A stretch of DNA of 64,000 nt, taken from NCBI RefSeq assembly GCF_002812805.1, contig NZ_NMUM01000044.1, positions 248,001 through 312,000 on the forward strand, given 5' to 3'. A model generated the notes under the pieces. It was not told the origin of the DNA, ran no database searches, and was given only the letters and a program-made list of their open reading frames with translations. This DNA comes from Microbacterium lacus (GTDB lineage Bacteria; Actinomycetota; Actinomycetes; Actinomycetales; Microbacteriaceae). Shown in pieces: positions 27,039 to 36,253 of the stretch; position 1 is the stretch's first letter, and the number at the start of each line of letters is the position of its first letter. The position numbers and the translations under genes are program-made.

Positions 27039-28535
27039 TCAGTGCGCCATCTGTGCGAGAGCCTCGGGGTCGATGACCCCGATCGACCGGGTGTCCTGGA
27101 ACGCCCGAATGCCCTCGATACCCTGTTCGCGCCCGATGCCCGACTGCTTCATGCCGCCGAACGGGGCGCGCAGGTCGAGCCGCGTTGCTCCGTGATCGTT
27201 GACGAAGACGTATCCGCAAACCAGCTGGTTGCCGATACGCGTCGCGGTGGCCGGGTCGGCCGTCCAGACGCTGCCGCAGAGTCCGCCCCAGGTGTCGTTG
27301 GCGACGTGGACGGCCTCCTCTTCGGTGTCGAACGGGATGATCGGGATGACCGGGCCGAACTGCTCCTGCGTCACGACCCGCAGTTCCGGGTCGGGGTCGA
27401 CCACGATCGCGGGGCGCAGGAAGTTACCGCCGGCGAGGTCGCCGCCGGGCAGCTCCCCGAATTCGAGCACGGTCGCGCCGGAGTCCTTGGCCTCTTCGAT
27501 GATCTCCTCGACGAACGCCTTCTGCACCGGGGAGTGGAGCGGACCCATCGTGGTGCCCTCGTCGAGCCCGTAGCCGATGACGGCCTTCTCGAGTCGTGCC
27601 GACAGACCGTCCACCACCTCCTGCATCCGGGAGCGGTGCACGTAGATGCGCTTGGCATTCATGCAGATCTGGCCCGTGGAGTCGAAGATCGCCGCGTACA
27701 GCCGGTCGAGGTGCACGTCGTCGATGATGGCGTCCTCGGCGAAGATCGCCGCGTCGTTGCCACCGAGCTCGAGCGTCACGCGGGTCAGCGACTTCGCCGC
27801 CATCTCCATGATCCGCTTGCCACCGTTGACGGACCCTGTGAAGCAGACCTTCGCGATGTCCGGGTTCTGGATGAGAGCACCCATGTTCTCGTCCTTGCCC
27901 GTCACGACGTTCAGCACACCCGCGGGAAGCTTCTCAGCCACCCGCTGCACGACCCGGGTCGTCGCCAGCGGCGCCGAGGGCGGTGGCTTGACGATCACGG
28001 TGTTTCCCGCGAGGAGAGCGTGCGGGAGGGAGGCCGCGAGGATCGCGATCGGCCAGTTGAACGGCACGATGATGGTCACGACCCCGAGCGACTGGTACGA
28101 CACCTCGGTCGTGACCGGGATACCGGGAACGACGGGGAGCGTCTTGCCGGCGTCGACCTCGTCGGCGATCATGAGCGCGAGATTCCAGCGGATCTCGAAC
28201 ACCAGGGCGTCGACCCAGGACTCCATACGGATCTTGCCGTTCTCCTGCGACAGGATTGCGGCATCGGTGTCGCGATCGTCCGCGATCCCGGCGATGGCGT
28301 CGGCCATCTGGCGCGCGCGCTCGGCGGTCGACAGGGCCGACCAGGCCGGGTACGCCGCCTTCGCGGCCGCAACGGCATCGGCGACATCGGCGGCGGAAGC
28401 TGCGGCAGCCTCGCCCACGACGACTCCGGGCTTCGCCGGGTCGGCGACCGAGATCGTCTCCGCTGTCTGCCGTTCCTGGCCACCGATGAACAGTCCTGTA
28501 CGGACGGGGGCTTCAGTACTCAACGTGTCGGACAA
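27039..28535 (-). CDS. NAD(P)-dependent aldehyde dehydrogenase
   Basis: About 498 residues of the ALDH superfamily. Catalytic Cys is in STGQICMNAKRI, the general-base Glu in LELGGND, cofactor contacts in VPFNWP and FTGSVNGGKRI, and the C-terminal motif is DLRAPFGGMKQSGIGREQG. The frame extends upstream to 28670, but a TTG at 28535 preceded by GAGAGG gives the usual family length and is preferred. It is divergent from the split-transketolase operon and shares its control region. Aliphatic (for example glycolaldehyde) or aromatic aldehydes are both possible substrates. Confidence 0.85.
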   Translation of the reverse strand: MSDTLSTEAPVRTGLFIGGQERQTAETISVADPAKPGVVVGEAAAASAADVADAVAAAKAAYPAWSALSTAERARQMADAIAGIADDRDTDAAILSQENGKIRMESWVDALVFEIRWNLALMIADEVDAGKTLPVVPGIPVTTEVSYQSLGVVTIIVPFNWPIAILAASLPHALLAGNTVIVKPPPSAPLATTRVVQRVAEKLPAGVLNVVTGKDENMGALIQNPDIAKVCFTGSVNGGKRIMEMAAKSLTRVTLELGGNDAAIFAEDAIIDDVHLDRLYAAIFDSTGQICMNAKRIYVHRSRMQEVVDGLSARLEKAVIGYGLDEGTTMGPLHSPVQKAFVEEIIEEAKDSGATVLEFGELPGGDLAGGNFLRPAIVVDPDPELRVVTQEQFGPVIPIIPFDTEEEAVHVANDTWGGLCGSVWTADPATATRIGNQLVCGYVFVNDHGATRLDLRAPFGGMKQSGIGREQGIEGIRAFQDTRSIGVIDPEALAQMAH

Positions 28536-28658
28536 GCCGACCACCCACCTCTCTGTGTGTTTGTCGAACAAAAGCGTGCTGCCTTCACCTGCGCCATGAT
28601 GGCACGGGTTTCGGGTGTCGGTCTCAGGTTTCATGAAGTCGTCTTCGACCTTCCTGAA

Positions 28659-28703
28659 GTTTACCTCCATTCTTGTTTACCTGTAAATGAGTTCGTGCTA
28701 ACG
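28659..28703. promoter_or_regulatory. divergent promoter with GTTTACCT repeats and palindrome
   Basis: GTTTACCT occurs at 28659-28666 and 28675-28682; the second copy begins the palindrome TTTACCTGTAAA (28676-28687). Rightward, TTTACC (28676) and TAACGT (28698-28703) are 16 bp apart; leftward, TTTACA and TAAACT on the minus strand are 18 bp apart and overlap the same sites. One regulator could therefore control both the dehydrogenase at 27.0 kb and the transketolase operon. Confidence 0.6.
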
Positions 28704-28803
28704 TCTCCCAGGTCAGCCCCCCTCGGGCCCGGCTGACACGGTCGATGGCGACGCAGATGTGCTGCACGCATCGACATCCATGTCATCAAAGAGGAGGCAG
28801 AGG

Positions 28804-29682
28804 ATGGTTCGAGAGAGCCTTGTTCCCGTGGGCGAACGCCGCGATGTGGCGCAGCTGGAGGATCTCGCATTCGAGCTTCGCCAGAAGTTGCTGCACCTGT
28901 GCGGCACGTACGAGGGTGCGGTGCACATCGGCGGGGACCTGTCGTCAGCGGACATCTTCACCGCGCTGTTCGAGTACGGGTTGACGGTCGATCCGACCGA
29001 TCTCACCAACCCGTCCCGCGACCGCTTCGTGCTCAGCAAGGGGCACGCGGCCGTGGCGATGTACATCGCGATGGCGATCCGCGGCTTCTTCTCGTACGAC
29101 GGAATCGTCGACACGTACGGACAGCTCGACAGCGCCTACGGTATGCACCCCTGCAAGGTTCAGCTTCCGGGAGTGGAGGCGTCGACGGGTTCGCTCGGTC
29201 ACGGCCTGCCGCTCGCGGTCGGGATGGCGCTCAGCGCCCGCGGCCGTGGCGAGAGCCATCGCGTCGTGACCCTGATGGGTGACGGCGAGACCGGCGAAGG
29301 CTCCGTCTGGGAGGCGGCGCTCGCCGCCAGCTCGAACAAGCTCGGCAACCTCGTCGCCTTCATCGACCGCAACCGACAGCTCATGACGAGCTTCGACGAG
29401 GAGCGCGTCACGCTCGAGCCCTACCCCGAGAAGTGGGCCGCGTTCGGATGGAACGTCATCCACATCGACGGTCACGACATGGGGGCGCTCGTCGGCGCGA
29501 TCGACAGTCTTCCCGCAACCGATAGCAAGAAGCCCACCGTTGTCATCTGCGAGACGGTCAAGGGCAAGGGCGTCGACTTCATGGAGCGCAACCTCGCGTG
29601 GCACGCGGGATCGCTCGGCGCCGCCGACCTCGAGCGCGCCATGGCCGCGCTCTCCGCCAGCCGCGTTAAGGAGTCCGTCTGA
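28804..29682 (+). CDS. transketolase-like protein, N-terminal (thiamine pyrophosphate) subunit
   Basis: The 292-residue protein is the first half of a split transketolase. It has FVLSKGHAAVAMYIAM, GSLGHGLPLAVGMALSA and the TPP/Mg motif GDGETGEGSVWEA...IDRN. ATG after AAAGAGGAGGCAGAGG. Transketolases move a two-carbon ketol from a CH2OH-CO-CHOH-R donor to an aldehyde. The second half is encoded immediately downstream with a TGATG overlap. Housekeeping transketolase is normally one chain of about 700 residues, so this is a specialised catabolic pair. Context with an importer, dehydrogenases and an epimerase points to degradation of one particular polyol-like compound. Confidence 0.88.
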   Translation: MVRESLVPVGERRDVAQLEDLAFELRQKLLHLCGTYEGAVHIGGDLSSADIFTALFEYGLTVDPTDLTNPSRDRFVLSKGHAAVAMYIAMAIRGFFSYDGIVDTYGQLDSAYGMHPCKVQLPGVEASTGSLGHGLPLAVGMALSARGRGESHRVVTLMGDGETGEGSVWEAALAASSNKLGNLVAFIDRNRQLMTSFDEERVTLEPYPEKWAAFGWNVIHIDGHDMGALVGAIDSLPATDSKKPTVVICETVKGKGVDFMERNLAWHAGSLGAADLERAMAALSASRVKESV

Positions 29683-30647
29683 TGCCCGTTACGTTCACAT
29701 TCGGCGAGTTCCTCGGTGCTCGCTCCGTCATCGGCACCACGCTCGCCGAACTCGGCGACGAATACCCGAACCTCTGGGTCCTGACCCCCGACATCGGGGC
29801 CACCCTCGTGGAGTTCCGCGACAAGTTCCCCGAGCGCTTCCTCGACGTGGGCCTCGCCGAGCAGGCGTGCGTCGGCATCAGCGCGGGCCTCGCTTACGAC
29901 GGCAACATCCCCGTGGTCTCGGGCATGCTCCCGTTCCTCTCCATGCGCGCGCTCGAGCAGATCCGCACCGACGTCTGCTACCCGAACCTGCCCGTGAAGA
30001 TCATCGGCACGCACGGCGGTCTCGTTGGCAACGGCGGCTCGACGCACTACGCCGTCGAGGACCTCACCCTCATGGGTGCGCTCACCAACATGACGGTCAC
30101 CTCGATCGGTGACCCGCTGATGGTGGGCGAGGTGTTGCGTCAGTCCATGACGATGACGGGACCGCTCTACATCCGCCTCGCCGTCGGCAAGAAGGACAAG
30201 GTCCTCTACGAACCCGGCACGCAGGACATCCGCATCGGCAAGGGCATCATCGCCCGCGAAGGCACCGACGCGACGATTTTCACGCACGGCACAACCGTCG
30301 CCCAGGCCCTGGACGCCGCGGACGAACTGGCCAAGGACGGCCGCTCCATCCGCGTCGTCGACATGTGGACGCTGAAGCCGATCGATGAAGAGCTCATCAT
30401 CCGGTCGGCCGCCGAGACCGACGGCCGGTTCATCGTGCTCGAGGACCACCTCGCGTACGGTGGGCTCGCCACCCGCATCGCCGACGTCGTCACCGACAAC
30501 GGTGTTCACCTGACGGCCTTCGAACGCCTGGGCATCCCCCAGGTCTACGCCGGCTTCGGCGAGGACGAGCAGCTGCGCGATAAGCACGGGTATGGCCTCG
30601 AGGCGACGATCGCAGCGATCCGACGCGTCATCGCCGCGAAGCGCTGA
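29682..30647 (+). CDS. transketolase-like protein, C-terminal (pyrimidine-binding) subunit
   Basis: The 321-residue protein supplies the pyrimidine-binding and C-terminal domains. The activating Glu is in FLDVGLAEQACVG, and GTHGGLVGNGGSTHYAVEDLTLM carries the conserved active-site His region. The C-terminal swivelling domain has IFTHGTTVAQALDAADEL and VVDMWTLKPID. Start overlaps the stop of the N-terminal subunit gene (TGATG), ensuring equal synthesis. Without an alignment I cannot say whether the residues that bind the phosphate of sugar-phosphate donors are kept, which is the key test of what it cleaves. Confidence 0.88.
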   Translation: MPVTFTFGEFLGARSVIGTTLAELGDEYPNLWVLTPDIGATLVEFRDKFPERFLDVGLAEQACVGISAGLAYDGNIPVVSGMLPFLSMRALEQIRTDVCYPNLPVKIIGTHGGLVGNGGSTHYAVEDLTLMGALTNMTVTSIGDPLMVGEVLRQSMTMTGPLYIRLAVGKKDKVLYEPGTQDIRIGKGIIAREGTDATIFTHGTTVAQALDAADELAKDGRSIRVVDMWTLKPIDEELIIRSAAETDGRFIVLEDHLAYGGLATRIADVVTDNGVHLTAFERLGIPQVYAGFGEDEQLRDKHGYGLEATIAAIRRVIAAKR

Positions 30648-30679
30648 CGGACATCCTCGAATCCACTCAACGGAGAGTC

Positions 30680-31750
30680 ATGAGAACAGTAGCCGTCACC
30701 AAGATCGGCAGCCTTCGGGATCCTGACGCGGATGCCCGCGGCCGCATCGGCGTCGTGGATTTTCCCGAGCAGCCGCTCGGACCCGAGGACGTCCGCATCC
30801 GCGTCGCGTACGCCGCCATCTGCGGGTCTGACCCGCACCTCGCCGAGGGATTCTTCGGCACCGATGTTCCGATCGGCCTCGGCCATGAGATCTCGGGCGT
30901 CATTGAAGAACTGGGCGAGCGCGCGCATCGCAACGGGCTGCGCGTGGGCGACCGGGTCGCGGGAAACTTCCTGCGGTTCTGCGGCACCTGCCGGCCGTGC
31001 CAGGAGGGGCGCCAGCAGTTCTGCGAGAACATCCAGGAGTACAACCGACCCGGCATGGCCGAGAGCGTGACGTGGCACGAGTCGCAGGTGTACCGGCTGC
31101 CCGACGATGTGTCGCTGCTGCAGGGGTGCATTCTCGAGCCGACCTCGGTCGCCGTGCGGATCGCGGACAAGACGCGGATCCGCGTCGGTGATCGCGTGGC
31201 GATCTGCGGCGGCGGACCGATCGGTCAGCTCACGCTCCAGGTCATGAAGATGTACGGTGCCACGTCGCTCACGATGATCGAGCCGATCGAAGGTCGTCGC
31301 GACATGGCCCTCCGCCACGGCGCCGAGCACGTCATCGACCCGGTCGGTGAGAACCAGTTCGAGCGCGCCGACGCCATCACCTCCGGCCGAGGATACGACA
31401 TCGTGATCGATGCTTCGGGGTCGCCGCGCGCTGTGCAGGGTTTGCTCGACATTGCGGCCAAGGGCGACACGGTGATCTACGGCGCGATGTATCCGGCCGA
31501 GTTCGCGATGCCACTCAACCTGTCGGACTACCTGTACCTGAAAGAACTGACGCTCACGGGTATCTTCGTGTCGCCGTACGCGTTCCCACGGGCGCTGCAG
31601 GTCCTGCCGCACCTCGATGTCGACGAGCTCACCGCCGCGGTTTTCGACCTCGATGATGCACCCGCCGCGTTCGAGGCGCACATGAGCGGCGCACATCCCA
31701 AGGTCGTCATCCGCTGCAACGATCTCGACGCCGCCGGGAGTGCGTCATGA
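30680..31750 (+). CDS. zinc-dependent medium-chain alcohol/polyol dehydrogenase
   Basis: The 356-residue MDR enzyme has catalytic zinc ligands in AAICGSDPH and GLGHEISG, the structural-zinc cysteines in CGTCRPCQEGRQQFC, and the NAD fold ICGGGPIGQLTLQ. It resembles sorbitol, idonate and threonine dehydrogenases, which oxidise a secondary alcohol next to a primary or carboxyl carbon. In this operon it could make the alpha-hydroxyketone that the transketolase needs as donor. The last 4 bp overlap the ATPase gene (ATGA). Confidence 0.88.
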   Translation: MRTVAVTKIGSLRDPDADARGRIGVVDFPEQPLGPEDVRIRVAYAAICGSDPHLAEGFFGTDVPIGLGHEISGVIEELGERAHRNGLRVGDRVAGNFLRFCGTCRPCQEGRQQFCENIQEYNRPGMAESVTWHESQVYRLPDDVSLLQGCILEPTSVAVRIADKTRIRVGDRVAICGGGPIGQLTLQVMKMYGATSLTMIEPIEGRRDMALRHGAEHVIDPVGENQFERADAITSGRGYDIVIDASGSPRAVQGLLDIAAKGDTVIYGAMYPAEFAMPLNLSDYLYLKELTLTGIFVSPYAFPRALQVLPHLDVDELTAAVFDLDDAPAAFEAHMSGAHPKVVIRCNDLDAAGSAS

Positions 31751-33276
31751 CGTCGGTCGGGGACGCGGCGGTCGCGACCGACGTGCTGCCCGCTCTCGAG
31801 GCGATCGACATCGCCAAGAGCTTCGACGGCGTGCATGCCCTGAAGGGCGTGAGCTTCTCGGTCCAGCCGGGCGAGATCCACGCGCTCCTCGGTGAGAACG
31901 GCGCCGGTAAGTCCACGCTCATCAAGGTGGTCACGGGTCTGTACGCCCCGGACTCCGGTCAGATCAGACGAGAAGGTGAAGATGTCGTCTTCGCCAACGT
32001 GCGGGCCGCCCACAAGGCCGGCATCGTCGCGCTCTATCAGGAGCTTTCGATCGTTCCGACGACCTCGGTCGCGGAGAACGTCCTTCTGGGGGAGCAGCTG
32101 CCGAGCCGCGCCGGCATCGTCAACGGGCGCGCTCTGCGTCGTCAGGCGCGAGAGCAGCTCGACCGACTGAACCAGAAGATCTCGATGCGTAAGCTCGCCG
32201 GTGACCTCTCGCCGGTGCAGCAGACGATGGTCGCCGTGGCTCGTGCGCTCGCGACGGACGCGCGCGTGCTCATCCTCGACTAGCCGACGGCGTCGCTCAC
32301 CGATACCGAGATCCGCGAGGTATTCACGGTCCTGCGCTCGCTTCGCGACGAGGGCGTCGCGATCGTCTACGTCTCGCACCGCCTCGAAGAGGTCTTCGAG
32401 CTGTGCGACCGTCTCACGATCATGCGTAACGGCGAGACGATCACGACGAAGAATGTCGCGGACACCACCATCGGAGAGGTCATCTCGACCATGGTCGGCC
32501 GGAACGCCGACTCGCTCTATCCCGAGCGGGGGAAGACCTCGACCGAGGTCACTCTCGTTGTCGAGGGGCTGGACGGCCGGCGCGTCACGGATGTCTCCTT
32601 CACCGCGCATAAAGGCGAGGTACTGGGAATCGGAGGGCTGGCAGGCTCCGGACGGAGCGAATTGCTGCGGATCCTCGCGGGCGCGCAGGCCTCGAAGGCG
32701 GGCACGATCACCGTGGGTGGACAGGTCATTCCGCGCCGTGCGGGCGTCGGACGAGTCCTCGCCGCCGGCGTCGCGCTCGTGCCGGAGGAACGCCGCAGCC
32801 AGGGTGTGCTTTTGGGCTCGTCGATCCAGGACAACATCGCGCTCGCCAACATCTCATCGGTGAGTCGACTCGGCTGGGTGTCGCGGGGGCGAATCGCTGA
32901 GATCGCCAAGCGCGGCATGGCAGACCTGCAGATCAAGGCGCGGAGCGCCCGCCAGCCGGTCGGCGAACTGTCCGGCGGGAACCAGCAGAAAGTGGTTCTC
33001 GCCAAGATGCTCGCGCGCAAACCGCAGGTTCTGCTCATGGATGAGCCCACCCGCGGTATCGATGTCGGCACCAAGGCCGAGATCTACCGCCTCATCCGCG
33101 AACTCGCCGCCACCGGCACGACGGTGATCGCGGTCAGCTCCGAGCTACCAGAACTCATCGGGATGTGCGATCGAATCCTGATCATGCACGAAGGCTCGAT
33201 CGCGGGCGACGTGCCCGCCGAAGGCGCCGACGACGAACTCCTCCTCTCTTACGCATACGGAAGGTCCACATCATGA
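31747..33276 (+). pseudogene. ribose-type ABC importer ATPase (RbsA-like) split by an in-frame amber codon
   Basis: The frame encodes a 509-residue tandem ATPase except for TAG at 32281-32283 (codon 179). NBD1 has Walker A GENGAGKSTLIK and signature LSPVQQTMVAVARAL; the stop falls exactly on the catalytic Glu of its Walker B, LILD-stop-PTASLTD. NBD2 is intact: GLAGSGRSELLRI, ELSGGNQQKVVLAKML, LLMDEPTRGID. One base change from GAG explains the stop, and the rest shows no decay. It is therefore a very recent nonsense mutation, a sequencing error or, less likely, a readthrough site. Permease and binding-protein genes follow with tight spacing. Confidence 0.85.
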
Positions 33277-34262
33277 CAGTTCAGAAGGAGCCGACGCGGA
33301 CCGGGACGATCATGGCCCAGCAGTCGCGCACGGCCGGCAGGGTCCTCATCCAGAGCGGCACGGTCGTCGCCCTCATCCTGTTGATCATCTTCTTCTTCGC
33401 GATGCGGCCCGAGACGTTCCTGTCGTTCGTGAACATCCGAAACATCCTGTACCAGATCTCGATCCTGGCGATCATCGCCGGGGCGCAGACGATCGTCATG
33501 GTGCTCGGTGACTTCGACCTGTCGGTCGGCGCGACATCGAGTCTTGCCGGTGCGGTCACCTCGGTGATGCTTCTCGACGAGAACTCCATGCCCGTGGCGA
33601 TCGGGGCGGGCCTGGCGGTGGGGATCCTCGTCGGGTTGGTCAACGGAGTGCTCATCGCATATCTCAATCTTTCGGCGTTCGTAGCGACGCTTGCCACAAT
33701 GACCTCGGTGATCGGCCTCGCGTACCTCGTCACCGGGGGAACGACGGTGTTCGGGATGCCGGCAGAGTTCAACGCGCTCGGGCAGGGACGCTTCCTGAAC
33801 GTGCCCCTTCCCGTCTACTTCGCGGTGGCGATCTCGATCATCATCTGGGCGCTGCTGCGGTTCACGACACTCGGACGCCGCCTGCACGCCATCGGCGGCA
33901 ACGTCGAGGTCGCGCGGCTCTCGGGTGTCAACGTGCGGTGGGCGCGCCTGCTCGCGTTCACGATGGCCGGCTTCGTGTCGGCGATCGGCGGAATTCTGCT
34001 GGCCGCTCGCCTCGGAAGTGCCGCAGCGGAGCAGGGCGGCGACAACACGCTGTTCTCGGTCGCGGCGGTCTTCCTCGGCATGACCGTGATCCGGTCAGGT
34101 GCCGCCAACCTCGGCGGCACGATGATCGGCGTCGGCATCATCGGCGTCATGAGCAACGGCCTGAACATCCTCGGCGTGAACGCCTATGTGCAGCAGGTGG
34201 TGACCGGACTCATCATCATCCTCGCCGTCGTCCTGTCCGGCCTCAAGACGCGGGAGCGATAG
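33273..34262 (+). CDS. ribose-type ABC importer permease (RbsC-like)
   Basis: The 329-residue membrane protein has eight to ten hydrophobic helices and the family signature LLAARLGSAAAEQGGDNTLFSVAAVFLGMT. ATG overlaps the ATPase stop and follows GGAAGGTCC. RbsC-type permeases import pentoses, hexoses, polyols and related compounds. After the stop, ACGGG...CCCGTTTTT (34277-34296) forms a weak hairpin with five Ts, perhaps an attenuator before the binding-protein gene. Confidence 0.9.
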   Translation: MTVQKEPTRTGTIMAQQSRTAGRVLIQSGTVVALILLIIFFFAMRPETFLSFVNIRNILYQISILAIIAGAQTIVMVLGDFDLSVGATSSLAGAVTSVMLLDENSMPVAIGAGLAVGILVGLVNGVLIAYLNLSAFVATLATMTSVIGLAYLVTGGTTVFGMPAEFNALGQGRFLNVPLPVYFAVAISIIIWALLRFTTLGRRLHAIGGNVEVARLSGVNVRWARLLAFTMAGFVSAIGGILLAARLGSAAAEQGGDNTLFSVAAVFLGMTVIRSGAANLGGTMIGVGIIGVMSNGLNILGVNAYVQQVVTGLIIILAVVLSGLKTRER

Positions 34263-34347
34263 CAACGCTCCCACGGGCCTCGCGACCCGTTTTTCGCGGG
34301 GCCATCAATCCCTCACAACCAGCGCAATCACACAAAGGAGTAGATAC

Positions 34348-35340
34348 GTGCGTACACAATTCAAGGTGGTGGCTGCTTTCGCAGCCGCTGCAGTCCTCGC
34401 TCTCACCGGCTGCTCGGGCGGAGGCTCCGGCGACAACACCGGCGGCGGTGGCGAGGACGACCCCTTCAAGGTCATCGCGTTCACCTCGGGCAACCAGACG
34501 CCGGTCGGCGCCTGGTGGGTCAAGGCCGTCACGGCCAAGGCCGAAGAGCTCGGCTGGGATCTCACGATGATCCAGGGCGACTTCGACTTCCAGAAGATGA
34601 ACCCGGCTGTCGAGAGCGCCATCGGTCAGGGCGCCGACGTCATCCTCGACGGGTACACCGACGTCTCGTCGATCGGGTCGATCGTGACCGCGGCCCAGGA
34701 TGCCGGCATCCCCATCTTCTCGATGGACGCCGGAACTGAGCCGACCGACGCCTTCGCCACCAACATCACGACGAACCAGCAGCAGATCGTCGACATCACC
34801 GTCGATGCAATCGGCGAGGACATCGGCGGTCTGGAAGGCAAGACGGTGATGGTCATCGGCCACGACCCGCACGCCGGCATCCGCCAGCGCTCGGGCTTCG
34901 CGGTCGAGGCGTTCGAAGCCGCGGGTGCCACGGTTGTCGGCGGTGAACCGCAGCAGGTGACGAACCCGGCGACGGGTCGTACCGAGGCGCTCAACTTCGT
35001 CACGGACTACCTCTCCGCCAACCCCGACGGCCTGGACGCCGTCTGGGCCGGCTGGGACGACGCGGCGCTCGGTGCTGCTCAGGGCCTGTCCGAGTCGGGA
35101 TCCGATGCACCCGTCACGGGTGTCGACGCTCTGGCCGAGACGCTCGCGGCAATCGAGGCCGGCGGCAACATGCTCGCCACGATCGATCAGCCCTGGCCCG
35201 TCGTGCTCGACATGTTGATGGAGGACGTCCTGGCCTACCAGGAGGATGGCACGATGCCCGCCGAGAACTTCGTCGCCGTCGACGTCACGCTCGTCACGGT
35301 CGACAACGCGGCCGACACCACCCCGTCCGACCAGCTCTAA
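34348..35340 (+). CDS. ribose-type ABC importer substrate-binding lipoprotein
   Basis: The 330-residue protein has a lipoprotein signal with lipobox LTGC (Cys22), a Gly/Ser linker, then a periplasmic-binding fold of the RbsB family: AWWVKAVTAKAEELGWDLTMIQGDFD, DVILDGYTDVSSIGSIV, IPIFSMDAGTEPTDA and VWAGWDDAALGAAQGL. GTG start after AAAGGAGTAGATAC. Binding residues are not family-standard in an obvious way, so the ligand could be a sugar, a polyol or a polyol-bearing aromatic. It is the specificity determinant of the operon. Confidence 0.9.
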   Translation: MRTQFKVVAAFAAAAVLALTGCSGGGSGDNTGGGGEDDPFKVIAFTSGNQTPVGAWWVKAVTAKAEELGWDLTMIQGDFDFQKMNPAVESAIGQGADVILDGYTDVSSIGSIVTAAQDAGIPIFSMDAGTEPTDAFATNITTNQQQIVDITVDAIGEDIGGLEGKTVMVIGHDPHAGIRQRSGFAVEAFEAAGATVVGGEPQQVTNPATGRTEALNFVTDYLSANPDGLDAVWAGWDDAALGAAQGLSESGSDAPVTGVDALAETLAAIEAGGNMLATIDQPWPVVLDMLMEDVLAYQEDGTMPAENFVAVDVTLVTVDNAADTTPSDQL

Positions 35341-35358
35341 CGCTCGACCGCTGTGCCC

Positions 35359-35390
35359 GCGGGGGCGGGTGCTCCGGCATCCGCCCCCGC
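35359..35390 (+). terminator. strong hairpin after the binding-protein gene
   Basis: GCGGGGGCGG (35359-35368) and CCGCCCCCGC (35381-35390) pair perfectly around 12 nt, 18 bp past the stop. Without a T-tract it may work as a partial terminator or as a 3' stabiliser that raises binding-protein mRNA over the following genes. Confidence 0.6.
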
Positions 35391-35460
35391 ACCATTCACT
35401 TCCGCCGATCCAACGATGACCGGATCTGCGAATCCATACACTCGAAGAAGAGGAATACCC

Positions 35461-36243
35461 ATGCGTCTCGACGGAAAAGTCGCGCTCATCACCGGTGGCG
35501 CCAGCGGCATCGGTCTCGCCACGGTTCGGAAGTTCGTCCGTGAGGGCGCGAATGTCATGATCGCCGACATCAACCAGGCGCAGGCGCAGGCCGCCGCGCA
35601 AGAGATCGCGAGTGAGGGTTTCGAGGGCAGTGTCGCCGCCGTCGGAGTCGATGTCTCGGTCTTCGCCGAGGTCGAGGCCGCCGTCGCCCGCGCGGTCGAG
35701 GTCTTCGGCAAGCTCGATGTGATCTTCAACAACGCCGGCATCGCGGGCGGCAAGCCTCTTCTCGACCATGACCCCGCCGTCGACTACGCACCCATGATCC
35801 GTGTCGACCAGGACGGCGTCTACTACGGCATCCTGGCCGCCGGTCGGCAGTTCCGCGACCAGGGCACGGGTGGCGTGATCATCAGCACCTCGTCGATCTA
35901 TGGCGAGCAGGCCGCCGAGCTCTCGTTCACCTACAGCGCCGCAAAGGCCGCCGTCATCTCGTTCACGCGCTCGGCCGCGTATGAACTGGCCGAGTTCGGC
36001 GTGCGTGCCGTCGCGATCACCCCGGGCCGCGTGGGCACGGCCATCATCAACCAGTTCAGCGACGAGCTGAAGGCGACGTTCGCCGCCGAGCAGCTGCGCA
36101 ACAAGATGACCGAGCCCGAAGAGATCGCGAACGTCGTGGCATTCCTGGCGTCCGACGAGGCGAATGTCATCAACGGCACCGTCGTGAGCGTGGACGACGG
36201 GTACTCGGTCTTCAAGCAGCGGCTCAACCTGCCGACCTTCTGA
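35461..36243 (+). CDS. SDR-family oxidoreductase
   Basis: The 260-residue classical SDR has TGGASGIG (about 12-19), NNAGIAGG, catalytic Ser in ISTSSIYG and Tyr-Lys in YSAAKAAV. It resembles sugar-alcohol and glucose dehydrogenases of the FabG group. ATG start with GAAGAGGAATACCC upstream. Beside the zinc dehydrogenase it gives the operon a second NAD(P)-linked alcohol/ketone step, which could invert a hydroxyl or oxidise the other stereoisomer of the substrate. Confidence 0.88.
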   Translation: MRLDGKVALITGGASGIGLATVRKFVREGANVMIADINQAQAQAAAQEIASEGFEGSVAAVGVDVSVFAEVEAAVARAVEVFGKLDVIFNNAGIAGGKPLLDHDPAVDYAPMIRVDQDGVYYGILAAGRQFRDQGTGGVIISTSSIYGEQAAELSFTYSAAKAAVISFTRSAAYELAEFGVRAVAITPGRVGTAIINQFSDELKATFAAEQLRNKMTEPEEIANVVAFLASDEANVINGTVVSVDDGYSVFKQRLNLPTF

Positions 36244-36253
36244 GGCCCGGACC

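Noticed and set aside
32281..32283. TAG as a recoded (pyrrolysine-type) codon
   Set aside because: No pyl genes or tRNA are visible, the lineage is not known to use it, and the position normally needs glutamate; mutation or sequencing error is simpler.
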